Positions 8,600-16,940 of a DNA stretch of 64,000 nt are shown here, one piece after another. The translations under genes were made by a program, and so were the position numbers. The notes below the pieces were generated by a model. It searched no databases. It saw nothing but the letters and a program-made list of their open reading frames with translations, and had not been told where the DNA came from. Source of the stretch: Verrucomicrobiota bacterium (GTDB lineage Bacteria > Verrucomicrobiota > Verrucomicrobiia > Limisphaerales > VHDF01); contig VHDF01000019.1 in NCBI GenBank assembly GCA_016871495.1, positions 1 through 64,000 of the forward strand, written 5' to 3'. Within the stretch, counting starts at the first letter, position 1; each line of letters begins with the position of its first letter.

Positions 8600-9373
8600 A
8601 TGCTGCCTGGAATCAATCAATTCAAGTTGGACGGACGCGTCGCCCTCGTCACGGGGGGGTCCAAAGGTCTGGGTTTCGCCATGGCCTCAGGATTGGCTTC
8701 CGCGGGTGCCGATGTGATGATCGTGAGCCGCAATCTCTCCGAAGCCATGGCGGCCGCCAGCGAAATTCAACGCAACTATTCCCGGCGCGCTCTCGCGTTC
8801 GCCGCCGATGTCACTGACCCCGAGGAGGTCCGGGCCATGACGGACCGGACCCTCGAGGAAATGGGACGCCTGGATATCCTCATCAACAGCGCCGGCATCA
8901 ATATTCGAGGCCCCATCGAGGACCTCACCCCCGAGCAATTCAACCAGGTCATGGCGGTCAATGTCACCGGCACCTGGCTCACCTGCCGGGAGGCGGTCCC
9001 TTATCTCAAACAATCACCGGCCGGCCGGATTATCAACATTTCCAGTGCTGTCGGACTGGTCGGACTGTCCGGAAGAACCCCCTACACCGCCAGCAAGGGC
9101 GCGGTCATTCAAATGACCCGGACGCTAGCTCTTGAACTCGCCGCCTCCGGTGTGACCGCCAACTCGATTTGTCCCGGACCCTTCTTGACGGACATGAACA
9201 CCGCCATCGCCAATACCGAGGACGGCAAGCGTTTCGTGGTGGGCGCCACCGCGCTCAAGCGTTGGGCGCGTTTAGAAGAAATCCAGGGCGCCGCCATCTT
9301 CCTCGCCAGCGATGCCGCCAGCTACGTCACCGGCAGCGTTCTGACTGTGGACGGGGGGTGGACTGCGCAATAG
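8600..9373 (+). CDS. Short-chain dehydrogenase/reductase (gluconate 5-dehydrogenase-like)
   Basis: A 257-residue classical SDR. The cofactor motif TGGSKGLG is at about 18-25, NSAG near 95, the catalytic Tyr/Lys in YTASK near 160, and the PGP segment after strand 6. The overall pattern (FKLDGRVALVTGG start, YVTGSVLTVDGGW end) is that of gluconate/2-keto-gluconate or related polyol dehydrogenases. It follows the TIM-barrel protein by 18 bases and probably completes the oxidation pathway begun by the Gfo/Idh enzyme. The exact substrate is inferred only from context. Confidence 0.9.
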   Translation: MLPGINQFKLDGRVALVTGGSKGLGFAMASGLASAGADVMIVSRNLSEAMAAASEIQRNYSRRALAFAADVTDPEEVRAMTDRTLEEMGRLDILINSAGINIRGPIEDLTPEQFNQVMAVNVTGTWLTCREAVPYLKQSPAGRIINISSAVGLVGLSGRTPYTASKGAVIQMTRTLALELAASGVTANSICPGPFLTDMNTAIANTEDGKRFVVGATALKRWARLEEIQGAAIFLASDAASYVTGSVLTVDGGWTAQ

Positions 9374-9379
9374 GTGTTC

Positions 9380-10618
9380 TTAGATCCACCGGTCCATCCA
9401 ATCTGCAAAGGACTCGCGTCGGCGCACGCGACGCAGCCCCGTCTCGTCGTGCCACCAAACGGGGGCCAGGCCGTGGGAAAATCGAGTTTCCCACGGCAAG
9501 TGATAAGCTCCCGCGTCCATCCAAACGAGCACGTCCCCCGGCCGCAAAGTTGCCGGGAGCGATTCTTGCCCCAATTTATCGAACGCCATGCAGGTGGGCC
9601 CGGAAACGATGGTTGGGAGAGTTCGCCCCGTCCGCCGTGGAAGACTCCACAAATCGTGCCTTTCCCAATTGGCCACCAGTGCGTGCAAGGTCTTGCCTCC
9701 ATCGCAAAGGAGATGCCGCATGCCCCGGCGCTGCTTCCCATCCCGAATCGTCACGACCAGGACACCTGACCGCGCGGACGGAAACCGGCCGTGTTCCATC
9801 CACAATTCCTGCACCTGGGGAAACGCCCTCAACTCCTGATTCACCATCGAGGACCAGGATCGAAAATTGAACTTTCGGTCGAAGCGCCCGCCCTCGCGGG
9901 TATTGACGAAGGGCGGGGGAAATCCGCCCCCCAGGTCCACATAAACAGGACGCCATCCCAGTTCATCACAGAGCGCCGCCCCGCTTCGCAAGGCGTCCCG
10001 ATACGCTTCGGGATTCGCGATGCTCGTTCGCAAATGAAAATGGATGCCTCCAAGCTCCAGGCCGTGCCGGCGCAGGAGCCGCGCCGCCCGACGCGCCTCG
10101 TCCAATCCCATCCCGAACTGGGTCGGCCAATCGGGCTGCTCCGGATCGTACTCCGGACCCAACAAGAGCCGCACCCCGACTCGCCAGCTCTGGCGCTTCG
10201 CTTGCGCTCCAAGCGCCTCAATTTCCCGAAGAGAATCGAAGTGAACCCGCTGCCCTTCCTCCGCCAGCGGACCCAGCCACCGGTGCTTCAAGGGACCGTT
10301 GACGAGGGTATGTTCCGTCTCGAATCCCGTCGCCCTCGCGAGGCGCAGTTCGAGTTCGCTGACAACTTCCGCGCCACCTCCCCAGGACTTCCACGCCTGC
10401 ATGGCCTGCGGCAAGGGCTGGGTCTTACACGAGTACCAATGCCGCGCGGGAACGCTGAGGCGGCAGGAAAGGTTCTGCAACTCCGCCCATCCCTCGGCCA
10501 ATGGCGCGCTCGAGAAGAGATAAAAAGGTGTGATCTCGGACTCCAGGACCTGGCGGATCAGAGGCCTCCAAAAGATCCGCCGTTGCTGGATATCGATGGA
10601 ATCGCGTGACAAATTCAT
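9380..10618 (-). CDS. PLP-dependent decarboxylase, Orn/Lys/DAP (group IV) family
   Basis: A 412-residue fold-type III decarboxylase. The PLP lysine lies in YSCKTQPLP at about residue 65, the glycine loop in VDLGGGFPPPF, the phosphate-binding stretch in MEHGRFPSARSG, and the C-terminal active-site cysteine in SGPTCMAFDKL. It decarboxylates an amino acid such as diaminopimelate, ornithine or carboxynorspermidine; low overall resemblance to LysA suggests a specialised substrate. ATG 10618 is used because the upstream extension is arginine-rich. It converges on the SDR gene, leaving only six bases between stops. Confidence 0.8.
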   Translation of the reverse strand: MNLSRDSIDIQQRRIFWRPLIRQVLESEITPFYLFSSAPLAEGWAELQNLSCRLSVPARHWYSCKTQPLPQAMQAWKSWGGGAEVVSELELRLARATGFETEHTLVNGPLKHRWLGPLAEEGQRVHFDSLREIEALGAQAKRQSWRVGVRLLLGPEYDPEQPDWPTQFGMGLDEARRAARLLRRHGLELGGIHFHLRTSIANPEAYRDALRSGAALCDELGWRPVYVDLGGGFPPPFVNTREGGRFDRKFNFRSWSSMVNQELRAFPQVQELWMEHGRFPSARSGVLVVTIRDGKQRRGMRHLLCDGGKTLHALVANWERHDLWSLPRRTGRTLPTIVSGPTCMAFDKLGQESLPATLRPGDVLVWMDAGAYHLPWETRFSHGLAPVWWHDETGLRRVRRRESFADWMDRWI

Positions 10619-10788
10619 TCGGGTGCTGCGCGGACCAAGAGAACCTTCCGTTCGCACCTCAAATCAAGGTTCTTCGAAAAGAATGGCCACGCTCGGACAC
10701 GCCCCGTACAATTCCGTTGCGATCGCTGCGGGGAGCGCGGAACGCCATGGGCTTTCACACCCGTTCCCGGGCGGGACCAGAACGTCGA

Positions 10789-12000
10789 GTGAAAACGCTT
10801 CAACTTTATCTGGTGCGGCAGGTGCTGGCGACACTCCTGCTCACCGTCGGCGTGTTCACCGGGGCCCTCCTCCTCGGCAACGTGCTCAAGGAAGTGCTGG
10901 CCATGCTCGTCAACGGCCAAGCCTCTCTGGCCGTTGTGGCCAAGGCCGTCGCTTTGCTGATTCCCTACGTGCTGGCCTACGCCCTGCCCATGGGCTTGTT
11001 GACGTCCATGCTCCTGGTCTTCGGGCGGCTCAGCGCGGATCAGGAACTCACCGCGGTCAAGGCCGGCGGCATCAGCCTGCTTAGCCTTGCCTCGCCTCTC
11101 ATCCTCGGCGGTGCCGCGTTGAGCGTGCTGAGCGCGTGGGTAAACCTCGAACTCGCCCCAAAGTGCCGGGGCGCCTACAAGGACCTTTTCGAACAATTCG
11201 CGACCCGCAATCCAGGAGCCCTGATTCCGGAAGGACGCTTTGTTCGGGACATTCCCGGGCACCTCGTTTACGCCGGCAAGGTCCATGGCACCAATCTTTC
11301 CGACGTCCTTTTCTGCAAGTTCAAAGACGGTGAGAAGATACTCGATATCCGGGCGGAATCCGCCGTGATCCTTTACAATCCGGCGGCGCGCGAAGTTCGC
11401 TTCGAGTTCTCCAATGCCCAAGTCTTTCAGCGCATCGCCGACCTTCCCCAGCCGGATTCGGAAAATCCCGCCGACACCCACTCGACCCCGTCCACCGAGC
11501 CTCCGGCAGAAGGCGCGTTCACCGGCCCGCGCTGGCAGCCGGTCATGATCCCCGGCGTGTATGCCTCGGAGGAACCGATCCTGCTTCCCGAGAAATCAGG
11601 CCGAGGGCGGGAGCCCAAGATCAGCGAGCTTTCCTTCCAGGAGCTGATCCTCAAGCGGCGGGAACTCAGGCGGCTCGGCATTTCCGGGCTGACTCCGGTG
11701 GAAAAGAAGCTTCACTCTCAGATCGAAGTGCAAATGCACCGGCAAGCCGCTTACTCGTTCGCCTGTGTGGGCTTTACCCTCGTTGGGATCCCGCTGGGCA
11801 TTCGCGTCCACCGGCGCGAAACGAGCGTCGGCGCCGCGCTCGCCGTCCTGCTCGTGCTGCTGTATTACGGACTCACCATCATCGGCCAATCGGTCCAGGA
11901 TAAGAACGAACTGCTGGCCAAGGTGCTGCTCTGGACTCCCGACCTGCTTTTCCACTCCGCCGGAACTTTCATGCTCTGGCGTGCCAATCGCACGTCCTGA
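10789..12000 (+). CDS. LptF/LptG-family lipopolysaccharide export permease
   Basis: A 403-residue inner-membrane permease of the YjgP/YjgQ family, which with LptB extracts LPS and passes it to LptC/LptA. Membrane segments form an N-terminal pair at about 10-35 and 55-85, one near 100-120, and a C-terminal group over the last 100 residues, with a periplasmic beta-jellyroll between. The GTG at 10789 gives VKTLQLYLVRQVL, the usual family N-terminus; an ATG at 10747 preceded by GGGGAG is the alternative. The MGMT-like gene follows by 22 bases. Confidence 0.85.
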   Translation: MKTLQLYLVRQVLATLLLTVGVFTGALLLGNVLKEVLAMLVNGQASLAVVAKAVALLIPYVLAYALPMGLLTSMLLVFGRLSADQELTAVKAGGISLLSLASPLILGGAALSVLSAWVNLELAPKCRGAYKDLFEQFATRNPGALIPEGRFVRDIPGHLVYAGKVHGTNLSDVLFCKFKDGEKILDIRAESAVILYNPAAREVRFEFSNAQVFQRIADLPQPDSENPADTHSTPSTEPPAEGAFTGPRWQPVMIPGVYASEEPILLPEKSGRGREPKISELSFQELILKRRELRRLGISGLTPVEKKLHSQIEVQMHRQAAYSFACVGFTLVGIPLGIRVHRRETSVGAALAVLLVLLYYGLTIIGQSVQDKNELLAKVLLWTPDLLFHSAGTFMLWRANRTS

Positions 12001-12022
12001 GCTCCCCCCTCTTTCCCAACGT

Positions 12023-12439
12023 ATGCGATCAACACGGAAAACCTGGAACGAGAAGCTTCACCACAGCAAGGCGCACAAGGTGTGCCGCCTGGACCAAGCC
12101 TTTGCGGACCTTCCCGCCGGGTGCCAGATGCTGATTGCATCACCGCTGCTGGTGGATGCCTTTCTGCGCACCATCCCGCGCGGCAAATCGGTCAGCGTGC
12201 GCGAAATGCGAGCCTCCCTGGCGCGTGATCACAAGGCGGAGCACACGTGCCCGCTCACCACGGGCATTTTCCTCCGCATCGCGGCCGAAGCGGCCTGGGA
12301 ACGCTTCCAAGCCGGAGAATCCCTCACCAAAGTCGCTCCCTTCTGGCGGGTCGTCGAACCCGGTTCCCCTCTCGCCAAGAAGCTCACCTGCGGCATGGAA
12401 TTCATCAAACAGCAGCGGCGACTCGAAGGCATCGCCTGA
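12023..12439 (+). CDS. MGMT-like (alkyltransferase-like) small protein
   Basis: A 138-residue protein whose ASPLLVDAFLRTIPRGK and CPLTTGIFLRIAAEAA stretches match a small group annotated as MGMT-family proteins, which contain the DNA-binding half of O6-methylguanine-DNA methyltransferase. The usual PCHRV acceptor motif is absent; the cysteine in CPLTTG is the only similarly placed one. It may recognise alkylated DNA without repairing it, as alkyltransferase-like proteins do, or have another role. Co-transcription with the Lpt permease gene is likely from the 22-base gap. Confidence 0.65.
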   Translation: MRSTRKTWNEKLHHSKAHKVCRLDQAFADLPAGCQMLIASPLLVDAFLRTIPRGKSVSVREMRASLARDHKAEHTCPLTTGIFLRIAAEAAWERFQAGESLTKVAPFWRVVEPGSPLAKKLTCGMEFIKQQRRLEGIA

Positions 12440-12522
12440 ATTCGAGCTTGTCCAATGGGCGCATGGGCAAATCGGCCACGGAATGGGCGATGCCCACGAC
12501 GACGGAAGCCCGCTTTCAATCC

Positions 12523-12984
12523 CAAAGGGATGGTGTCCTCCAGCCCAAGGTTGCGAGGAACGAGCTATCCGGTGTATCCGCAAGTTGTCGGGGCGCGCCG
12601 TTCACGGCGCTTCCGCTCGGGCTAATCGGCCGCGGCGATCTCCTCCCGCTCCATGGCCCACCCTGGGTGGTGCCTTCGCCCTGGCAGCACCCTTGCCCGT
12701 TGAACTTGCCATACCCCTTTGAAGACACGCCTTGAAGCGGCGTGAACGCCGCGCCCCGGCGCTGCCGCGCGCATTACCGACAACCTGTGGATGCACGGCG
12801 AGCTACCTTGGTTCGCCGTTTAGAAATGAATTCAACAGCAACGCGTTTGTGGCTTTACGCCGCCAAACGGAAATAGGTTTTCGTCACAACCCCGTTGGGG
12901 TTGGTTTCCATTGGCGAACCGTGACCCAAGGTAGCTCGTTCCTCGCAACCTTGGGCTTCGGGACGGAATCCCGTTGGGATTCTT
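12523..12984. repeat. Inverted repeat pair, left arm interrupted by a module A element
   Basis: Positions 12542-12566 and 12934-12958 are exact 25-base inverted repeats. Similarity continues outwards to about 12523 and 12984, where small hairpins of the type ATCCC-N3-GGGAT occur (AATCCC-GTT-GGGATT near 12968-12984; CAACCCC-GTT-GGGGTTG near 12887-12903). The left copy is split at its CGAGCTA by the module A element, and its continuation (GAGCTACCTTGG) resumes at 12800. The right copy is unsplit. No gene is seen in this stretch. Confidence 0.75.
12568..12798 (+). mobile_element. Module A element with flanking direct repeats (MITE-like)
   Basis: A 231-base element flanked by direct repeats CGAGCTA at 12561-12567 and 12799-12805. 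Outer ends are inverted repeats (GTATCCGCAAGTTGTCGG at 12574-12591 against CCGACAACCTGTGGATGC at 12777-12794). Hairpins lie inside each end: GCGCCGT-TC-ACGGCGC at 12595-12610 and GCGGCGT-GA-ACGCCGC at 12737-12752. It has no coding capacity. The flanking duplication and the uninterrupted target copy nearby indicate insertion by a transposition-like event; the enzyme is not in the window. Confidence 0.75.
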
Positions 12985-13466
12985 GAGGTGCTCGATATGT
13001 CTGTCCCTTAGTATTTTGTTACGTCACGCCTCAAGACCGCCTCGATGGCCGGCACCTGGACATCTTTAAAGCCCGCGATGAAAAACTTGATGCAGCACGA
13101 CAACAACGCAAAATGAAACAACAACAATAAACCGCTCAGACTCCGTAACTCTCATACCCACATTTTCCAATTCACGCTGAACCAGGCCCAAGGCCCACTT
13201 TCCCCGCGAGGAACGAGTGGAGAGAGGAATGAGAAGAGAGGCAGCCCATCAAATCAGACCTCCTCTCCCCACCCCTCTCCTCCATCCGATGGAAGAGAGG
13301 GAGCTTGATGCAGCCTGGGCACGAAAAACTGAGGCGCCTTCGGGACTGGACAACACCCGGAGCCTGCGGCAAGTCTTTTGGGAACGATGCGGTCAGGAGC
13401 AGGCCGCCCAAGTTTCCCTTGGGAGCGCTCTTCGAGCTCGCCTTTCCGGGGCCGCCATTTCGGTTT
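12985..13466. other. Gene-free stretch before tRNA-Arg
   Basis: No credible reading frame on either strand. The left part (13010-13130) is relatively AT-rich. A near-perfect inverted repeat (CCTCTCCTCCAT against ATGGAAGAGAGG) lies around 13275-13301, with a purine-rich complement (GGAGAGAGGAATGAGAAGAG) upstream near 13220. The promoter of the tRNA should lie in the last 100 bases but is not obvious. Confidence 0.45.
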
Positions 13467-13543
<77 letters not shown>

Positions 13544-13551
13544 CGATCTCC

Positions 13552-14517
13552 ATGCTCACCCTCGAACACCTCGCCAAACTCCTCCGCCGCCATCCTAACG
13601 CGCTCCACGCACCGGTCCGCAGTTTCTCAATCGGCCCGCGCTCCTTCGACTTCGACCGGCGCCCCGCGCTCATGGGAGTCATCAACCTCTCCCCCGACTC
13701 CTGGTACCGCGAAAGCGTTTGCCTTTCCGCCGAGGCGGCCATCCGCCGCGGACGCATTCTGTCCGCCCAGGGCGCCGATCTTATCGATCTCGGCGCCGAA
13801 TCCACCCTGGCCCACGCCGCCCGCACGGACGAAGTCACGCAGATGGCCCGTTTGAGGAGCGTGATCGAAACGCTGGCCGCGGAGAAGATCCTGGTTTCGG
13901 TGGAAACTTACTCCATCGAAGTTGCCCGCCTGGCGCTTCAGGCCGGTGCGGCGGTGCTCAACTGGACCGGGAATGAAAGGGACGAAGACCTGTTCTCCCT
14001 CGCCGCCGGGTCGGGCGCCGCCGTCATCCTCTGCTTTGTCCAAGGCGCCAACCCGCGGGCGGTTGGAAATCTGAACCTCGTGTCCGATCCGGTGGGAGGG
14101 TTGCTTCGGCATTTTGAGCCGCGTGTCGACAAGGCCCGGTCCGCGGGGTTGCACCGGCTGTTCCTCGATCCCGGGCTCGGTTTTTACTACCGCAACTTGC
14201 AGGATAGCGTGGTGCGCATTCGCCACCAAATGCGGGTTTTCCTGGAGGCGTTTCGTCTCCGCGAATTGGGGTGCCCCCTTTGTCAGGCGCTGCCCCATGC
14301 GTTCGAGGTTTTTCAGGATGAAGTCCGCAGCGCGGAACCCTTTTTCGCCGTGCTGGCCGCGCTCGGTTCCACCCACTTGTTCCGCACCCACGAGATTCCC
14401 CGCACCCGTGCCGTGCTCGAAACCATGGGGCTCTATCTTCCGTCACAGGACGGACGAATCAAGGGCGCGGCTGCGGGAAAATCTGGTAGAGCAGGAAGTA
14501 AATCACGACGCCCGTGA
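13552..14517 (+). CDS. Diverged dihydropteroate-synthase-like pterin-binding protein
   Basis: A 321-residue TIM-barrel protein that follows DHPS order: MGVINLSPDSW at 41-51 (for MGIINVTPDSF), LIDLGAESTLAHA near 77-89 (for IDIGGESTRPGA), SVETY then NWTGN, LFLDPGLGF, and RTHEIPRTRAVL near the end. FolP joins pterin pyrophosphate to para-aminobenzoate. The SxKS/SRK segment that binds substrate phosphate is not visible (GCPLCQALPHAF instead), and NDxxG has become NWTGN. It may therefore be a paralogue with another pterin-related role. The 3' end overlaps the convergent DUF420 gene by 59 bases. Confidence 0.7.
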   Translation: MLTLEHLAKLLRRHPNALHAPVRSFSIGPRSFDFDRRPALMGVINLSPDSWYRESVCLSAEAAIRRGRILSAQGADLIDLGAESTLAHAARTDEVTQMARLRSVIETLAAEKILVSVETYSIEVARLALQAGAAVLNWTGNERDEDLFSLAAGSGAAVILCFVQGANPRAVGNLNLVSDPVGGLLRHFEPRVDKARSAGLHRLFLDPGLGFYYRNLQDSVVRIRHQMRVFLEAFRLRELGCPLCQALPHAFEVFQDEVRSAEPFFAVLAALGSTHLFRTHEIPRTRAVLETMGLYLPSQDGRIKGAAAGKSGRAGSKSRRP

Positions 14518-14908
14518 CCGAGACATACATCCAAATCGGCCAGGTGATGCGGGCGATCTTGCGGTGCTGGTCGAATCGCTCCTTCCATGCCTTCACCACG
14601 GTCACCAACACCAAAGGAACAATGACAATGGCGCCCACCAGATGGGTCAGAAGAATCGCCAGGTAGTAAGGTCGAAACCACGCGGGGTCGACGAACTTGG
14701 TGTGGGCCGCCCCGTGGACCCTCTGCATGCCGACGTGGTAGGTCACGTAACTCACGAGGAAGAGAGCGGACATCGTGAGCGCCCCGAGCATGCACCATCG
14801 ATGCCGGACCCGGTCGCCTTTCTTGATGAACACGAATCCCGCGAGGAGGAAGACGCTCGCGAGCCCGTTCAGCAGGGCGTTGAGCGCGGGCATGTCCGTG
14901 AGTTGCAT
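14459..14908 (-). CDS. DUF420 membrane protein (CtaM/YozB-like)
   Basis: A 149-residue protein with four hydrophobic segments (about 10-28, 40-60, 82-106 and 125-143) and conserved histidines in YVTYHVGMQ and ILLTHLVGA. DUF420 proteins are found with haem-copper oxidase operons and, for CtaM in Firmicutes, are needed to mature the oxidase. It is the last gene of the oxidase locus here, six bases after the SCO gene. The assembly role is inferred from family and place. Confidence 0.8.
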   Translation of the reverse strand: MQLTDMPALNALLNGLASVFLLAGFVFIKKGDRVRHRWCMLGALTMSALFLVSYVTYHVGMQRVHGAAHTKFVDPAWFRPYYLAILLTHLVGAIVIVPLVLVTVVKAWKERFDQHRKIARITWPIWMYVSVTGVVIYFLLYQIFPQPRP

Positions 14909-14914
14909 GGCATC

Positions 14915-15637
14915 CTATTCAAGGCGAGACCCGGACTCCTGGCGCAACCCCTCGATCAGGCGCATCAGACTCGATTCCGCCCCAGGCTCGAGTGTCTCCA
15001 CGGTTCCTCGCACGTGTCCCTCACGATCCACCACGACCGAAATCGTGCTATGAATGAACAGATCCTCGGGACTCGACCGCTCGGATTCTTCCTTGTCCAG
15101 CGCGGTTAACCCCAGTCCTGCGATGGCGAGCTGGGACAGTTCCCGCTTCGTGCCCGTCAAAAACTCCCAGATGGAAGCGTGGGCGAAGGCTTTCTCGGCA
15201 TAGCGGGAAAGGATCTCGGGCGTGTCGTATTCCGGATCGCTGGTCAGGCTGACGAGGCGCACGGATCCATCCTTCGGCAGACGGGATTGCAACTGCGTGA
15301 AGAACTGCGTCATGCGGGCACAGGGTCCTGGACACCGGGTGAAAATGATCTGCGCCACCCAGACACGTCCCTTCCAATGATCCAAATCCACCGCCGCGCC
15401 CAAGTGATTTGTGAGGGAAAACGAGGGGACCTGCTTGTAGACCGGCGGCGCCGCAGCCCGAGTTTCAAGCCCGTCCGCCGGCTTTCGTCGAGACATGACC
15501 GTCAAAAGAAAAATCACGACCGCCGCCAAGACCCCTCCGGTGGCCAGGATGACGAATGGAGACCTTCCTGACACGCTCACGGGGAGTAAGAGGTGATCAT
15601 GACCAGCCTTCCAGGCCCGGAAGGGCGGAGGACTCAC
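14915..15637 (-). CDS. SCO1/SenC-type copper chaperone
   Basis: A 240-residue membrane-anchored thioredoxin-fold protein. A hydrophobic anchor lies at about 27-47, the copper-binding CPGPC at 102-106, and the third ligand His196 in LFIHSTISV. SCO proteins deliver copper to, or reduce, the CuA site of oxidase subunit II, whose gene ends nine bases upstream. The start is uncertain: the GTG at 15637 is used, and GTG codons 19-21 residues later are possible because the upstream part is not conserved in the family. Confidence 0.88.
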   Translation of the reverse strand: MSPPPFRAWKAGHDHLLLPVSVSGRSPFVILATGGVLAAVVIFLLTVMSRRKPADGLETRAAAPPVYKQVPSFSLTNHLGAAVDLDHWKGRVWVAQIIFTRCPGPCARMTQFFTQLQSRLPKDGSVRLVSLTSDPEYDTPEILSRYAEKAFAHASIWEFLTGTKRELSQLAIAGLGLTALDKEESERSSPEDLFIHSTISVVVDREGHVRGTVETLEPGAESSLMRLIEGLRQESGSRLE

Positions 15638-15646
15638 GGCCGAAGC

Positions 15647-16429
15647 CTATTCGAATCCGCCGGCGGCACCCGCCGAAGTCTTCGAATGTTCAGCCAGCCA
15701 GGCGTCAAACTTTTCCACGCTTACCACATCGAGAAATCCTTTCATCGAGTAGTGAGAGTTGCCGCACAATTGCGCGCAATTGATAAGATAACGCCCTTCT
15801 TTGGTGGGAACGAAATGGGTCGGAATGCTCATGCCGGGAATGGCGTCCTGCGTCACCCTCAACGGCAACACTTTGAAGGAGTGGATCACATCCATGGAGG
15901 TGATGTGTGCGATGACCGGCTTGTTCACGGGCACCGTGATCAGATTGATCGGAGGCACGACGTCGTCTTTGCCGTCAGGATCGTCCTTGACCAATCCGAG
16001 CGGATTGTCCGAGCTGACCAGGCGCTCGTCCTGCTTGCCGAACTTGCCGTCCTTGCCGGAATAACGCGAATTCCAGAGAAACTGCTGGGCCGTCACCCGA
16101 ACCACCGTCGATTGACGCTCGTCCGGAAACTCGTCCGCCACCTTCGCCCACAGAGGCACCGCGAAACCAATCAGCAGGACCGCTTCCACCAGGGCGACGC
16201 CGACTTCCAGCCAGGTCGAAAAATGACTGCGCACTCCGACTGGATCAGCCTTGGGATTCCGGCTGCGGCGAAAACGGAAGAGCACGTAACAGAAGTAACC
16301 GGTCCAGCCGATGAACAGAACCAGCATGAGCCAGTGCACATAGATAATCAGCTTGTCCACGTCCTTGCCATGTTCGGAGGCCAGGATGGGCAGATGCAGC
16401 CATTTGCCGAGATCGATGAAGGAGAGCAT
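15647..16429 (-). CDS. coxB: Cytochrome c oxidase subunit II
   Basis: A 260-residue protein with two membrane segments (about 28-52 and 75-96) and a periplasmic cupredoxin domain carrying the CuA site. Visible ligands are a His in VIHSF at about 183 and the cluster CAQLCGNSHYSM at about 218-229, giving two Cys, His and Met. The usual Glu of CAELC is Gln here. There is no C-terminal cytochrome c domain, so this is aa3-type rather than caa3. ATG 16429 lies two bases after the stop of the upstream small gene; a TTG at 16435 overlaps that stop. Confidence 0.93.
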   Translation of the reverse strand: MLSFIDLGKWLHLPILASEHGKDVDKLIIYVHWLMLVLFIGWTGYFCYVLFRFRRSRNPKADPVGVRSHFSTWLEVGVALVEAVLLIGFAVPLWAKVADEFPDERQSTVVRVTAQQFLWNSRYSGKDGKFGKQDERLVSSDNPLGLVKDDPDGKDDVVPPINLITVPVNKPVIAHITSMDVIHSFKVLPLRVTQDAIPGMSIPTHFVPTKEGRYLINCAQLCGNSHYSMKGFLDVVSVEKFDAWLAEHSKTSAGAAGGFE

Positions 16430-16431
16430 GT

Positions 16432-16713
16432 TCAAGACTTGGATTCAGGAGTGTGTTCAGGCGACGGATTCGCTCGGAGGGCGGCGGCTTCGACTTCGGC
16501 TCCGCGGCGGGACAGAAAGACGAAAAAGGACGCGATCCCGGCCAGGACGCTCAGCACCACGACCAGCAAGACGGCAATTCCCCAGTTCATCCCCACCGCG
16601 AGCCTTGAGTCGGACTTGCCGAAGCAAGTGGCACAGGCCCAGAGGGCGGGGGATGCTGAAAGCCCCAGGCCCAGGCCGCAAAGCCATCCGCCGATTCGAT
16701 GCCAGGATCTCAT
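16432..16713 (-). CDS. Small membrane protein with CATCFGKSDS motif, oxidase-operon associated
   Basis: A 93-residue protein with a hydrophobic signal-like N-terminus (about 8-27), then CATCFGKSDS at about 27-36, then a membrane segment at about 43-66 and a charged tail. The paired cysteines just after the first segment would face the periplasm and could bind a metal or form a disulfide. I recall similar short proteins in oxidase clusters of this phylum but know no tested function. It overlaps the preceding gene by ATGA, indicating translational coupling. Confidence 0.7.
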   Translation of the reverse strand: MRSWHRIGGWLCGLGLGLSASPALWACATCFGKSDSRLAVGMNWGIAVLLVVVLSVLAGIASFFVFLSRRGAEVEAAALRANPSPEHTPESKS

Positions 16714-16919
16714 AAGTAACTAATGTGTTTCAGTTTCTTCAGCACGTACCGGCCATACACGAAAGTTCCGGCCGCGCAGCCCAGCGACACCGTGCCGCCG
16801 GCCAGCATCAACCATCCTCCCGCACCTTCCGCGTAACGGTAAAAAGCCCAACCCGCGCAGGTCACCCACATCACCACGACCGTGGAAACAAAGACGATAT
16901 GAAGGGCTTTGAGGGACAT
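16710..16919 (-). CDS. Small two-segment membrane protein in oxidase operon
   Basis: A 69-residue protein with hydrophobic segments at about 5-27 and 34-56 and a basic C-terminus (GRYVLKKLKHISYL). It shares ATGA with the next gene (stop at 16710, start at 16713), so it is very likely translated. It may be a small oxidase subunit or assembly factor; no family is recognised. Confidence 0.65.
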   Translation of the reverse strand: MSLKALHIVFVSTVVVMWVTCAGWAFYRYAEGAGGWLMLAGGTVSLGCAAGTFVYGRYVLKKLKHISYL

Positions 16920-16940
16920 GGCCGCAAGCGTTCTTGGAGG

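Noticed and set aside
12523-13466. A tRNA-linked integrative element
   Set aside because: No integrase, no repeat of the tRNA 3' end, and the tRNA is followed directly by a chromosomal-type gene.
15593-16723. A long plus-strand frame (376 codons) opposite coxB
   Set aside because: Antisense shadow of coxB and the CATCFGKSDS gene; those have clear motifs.
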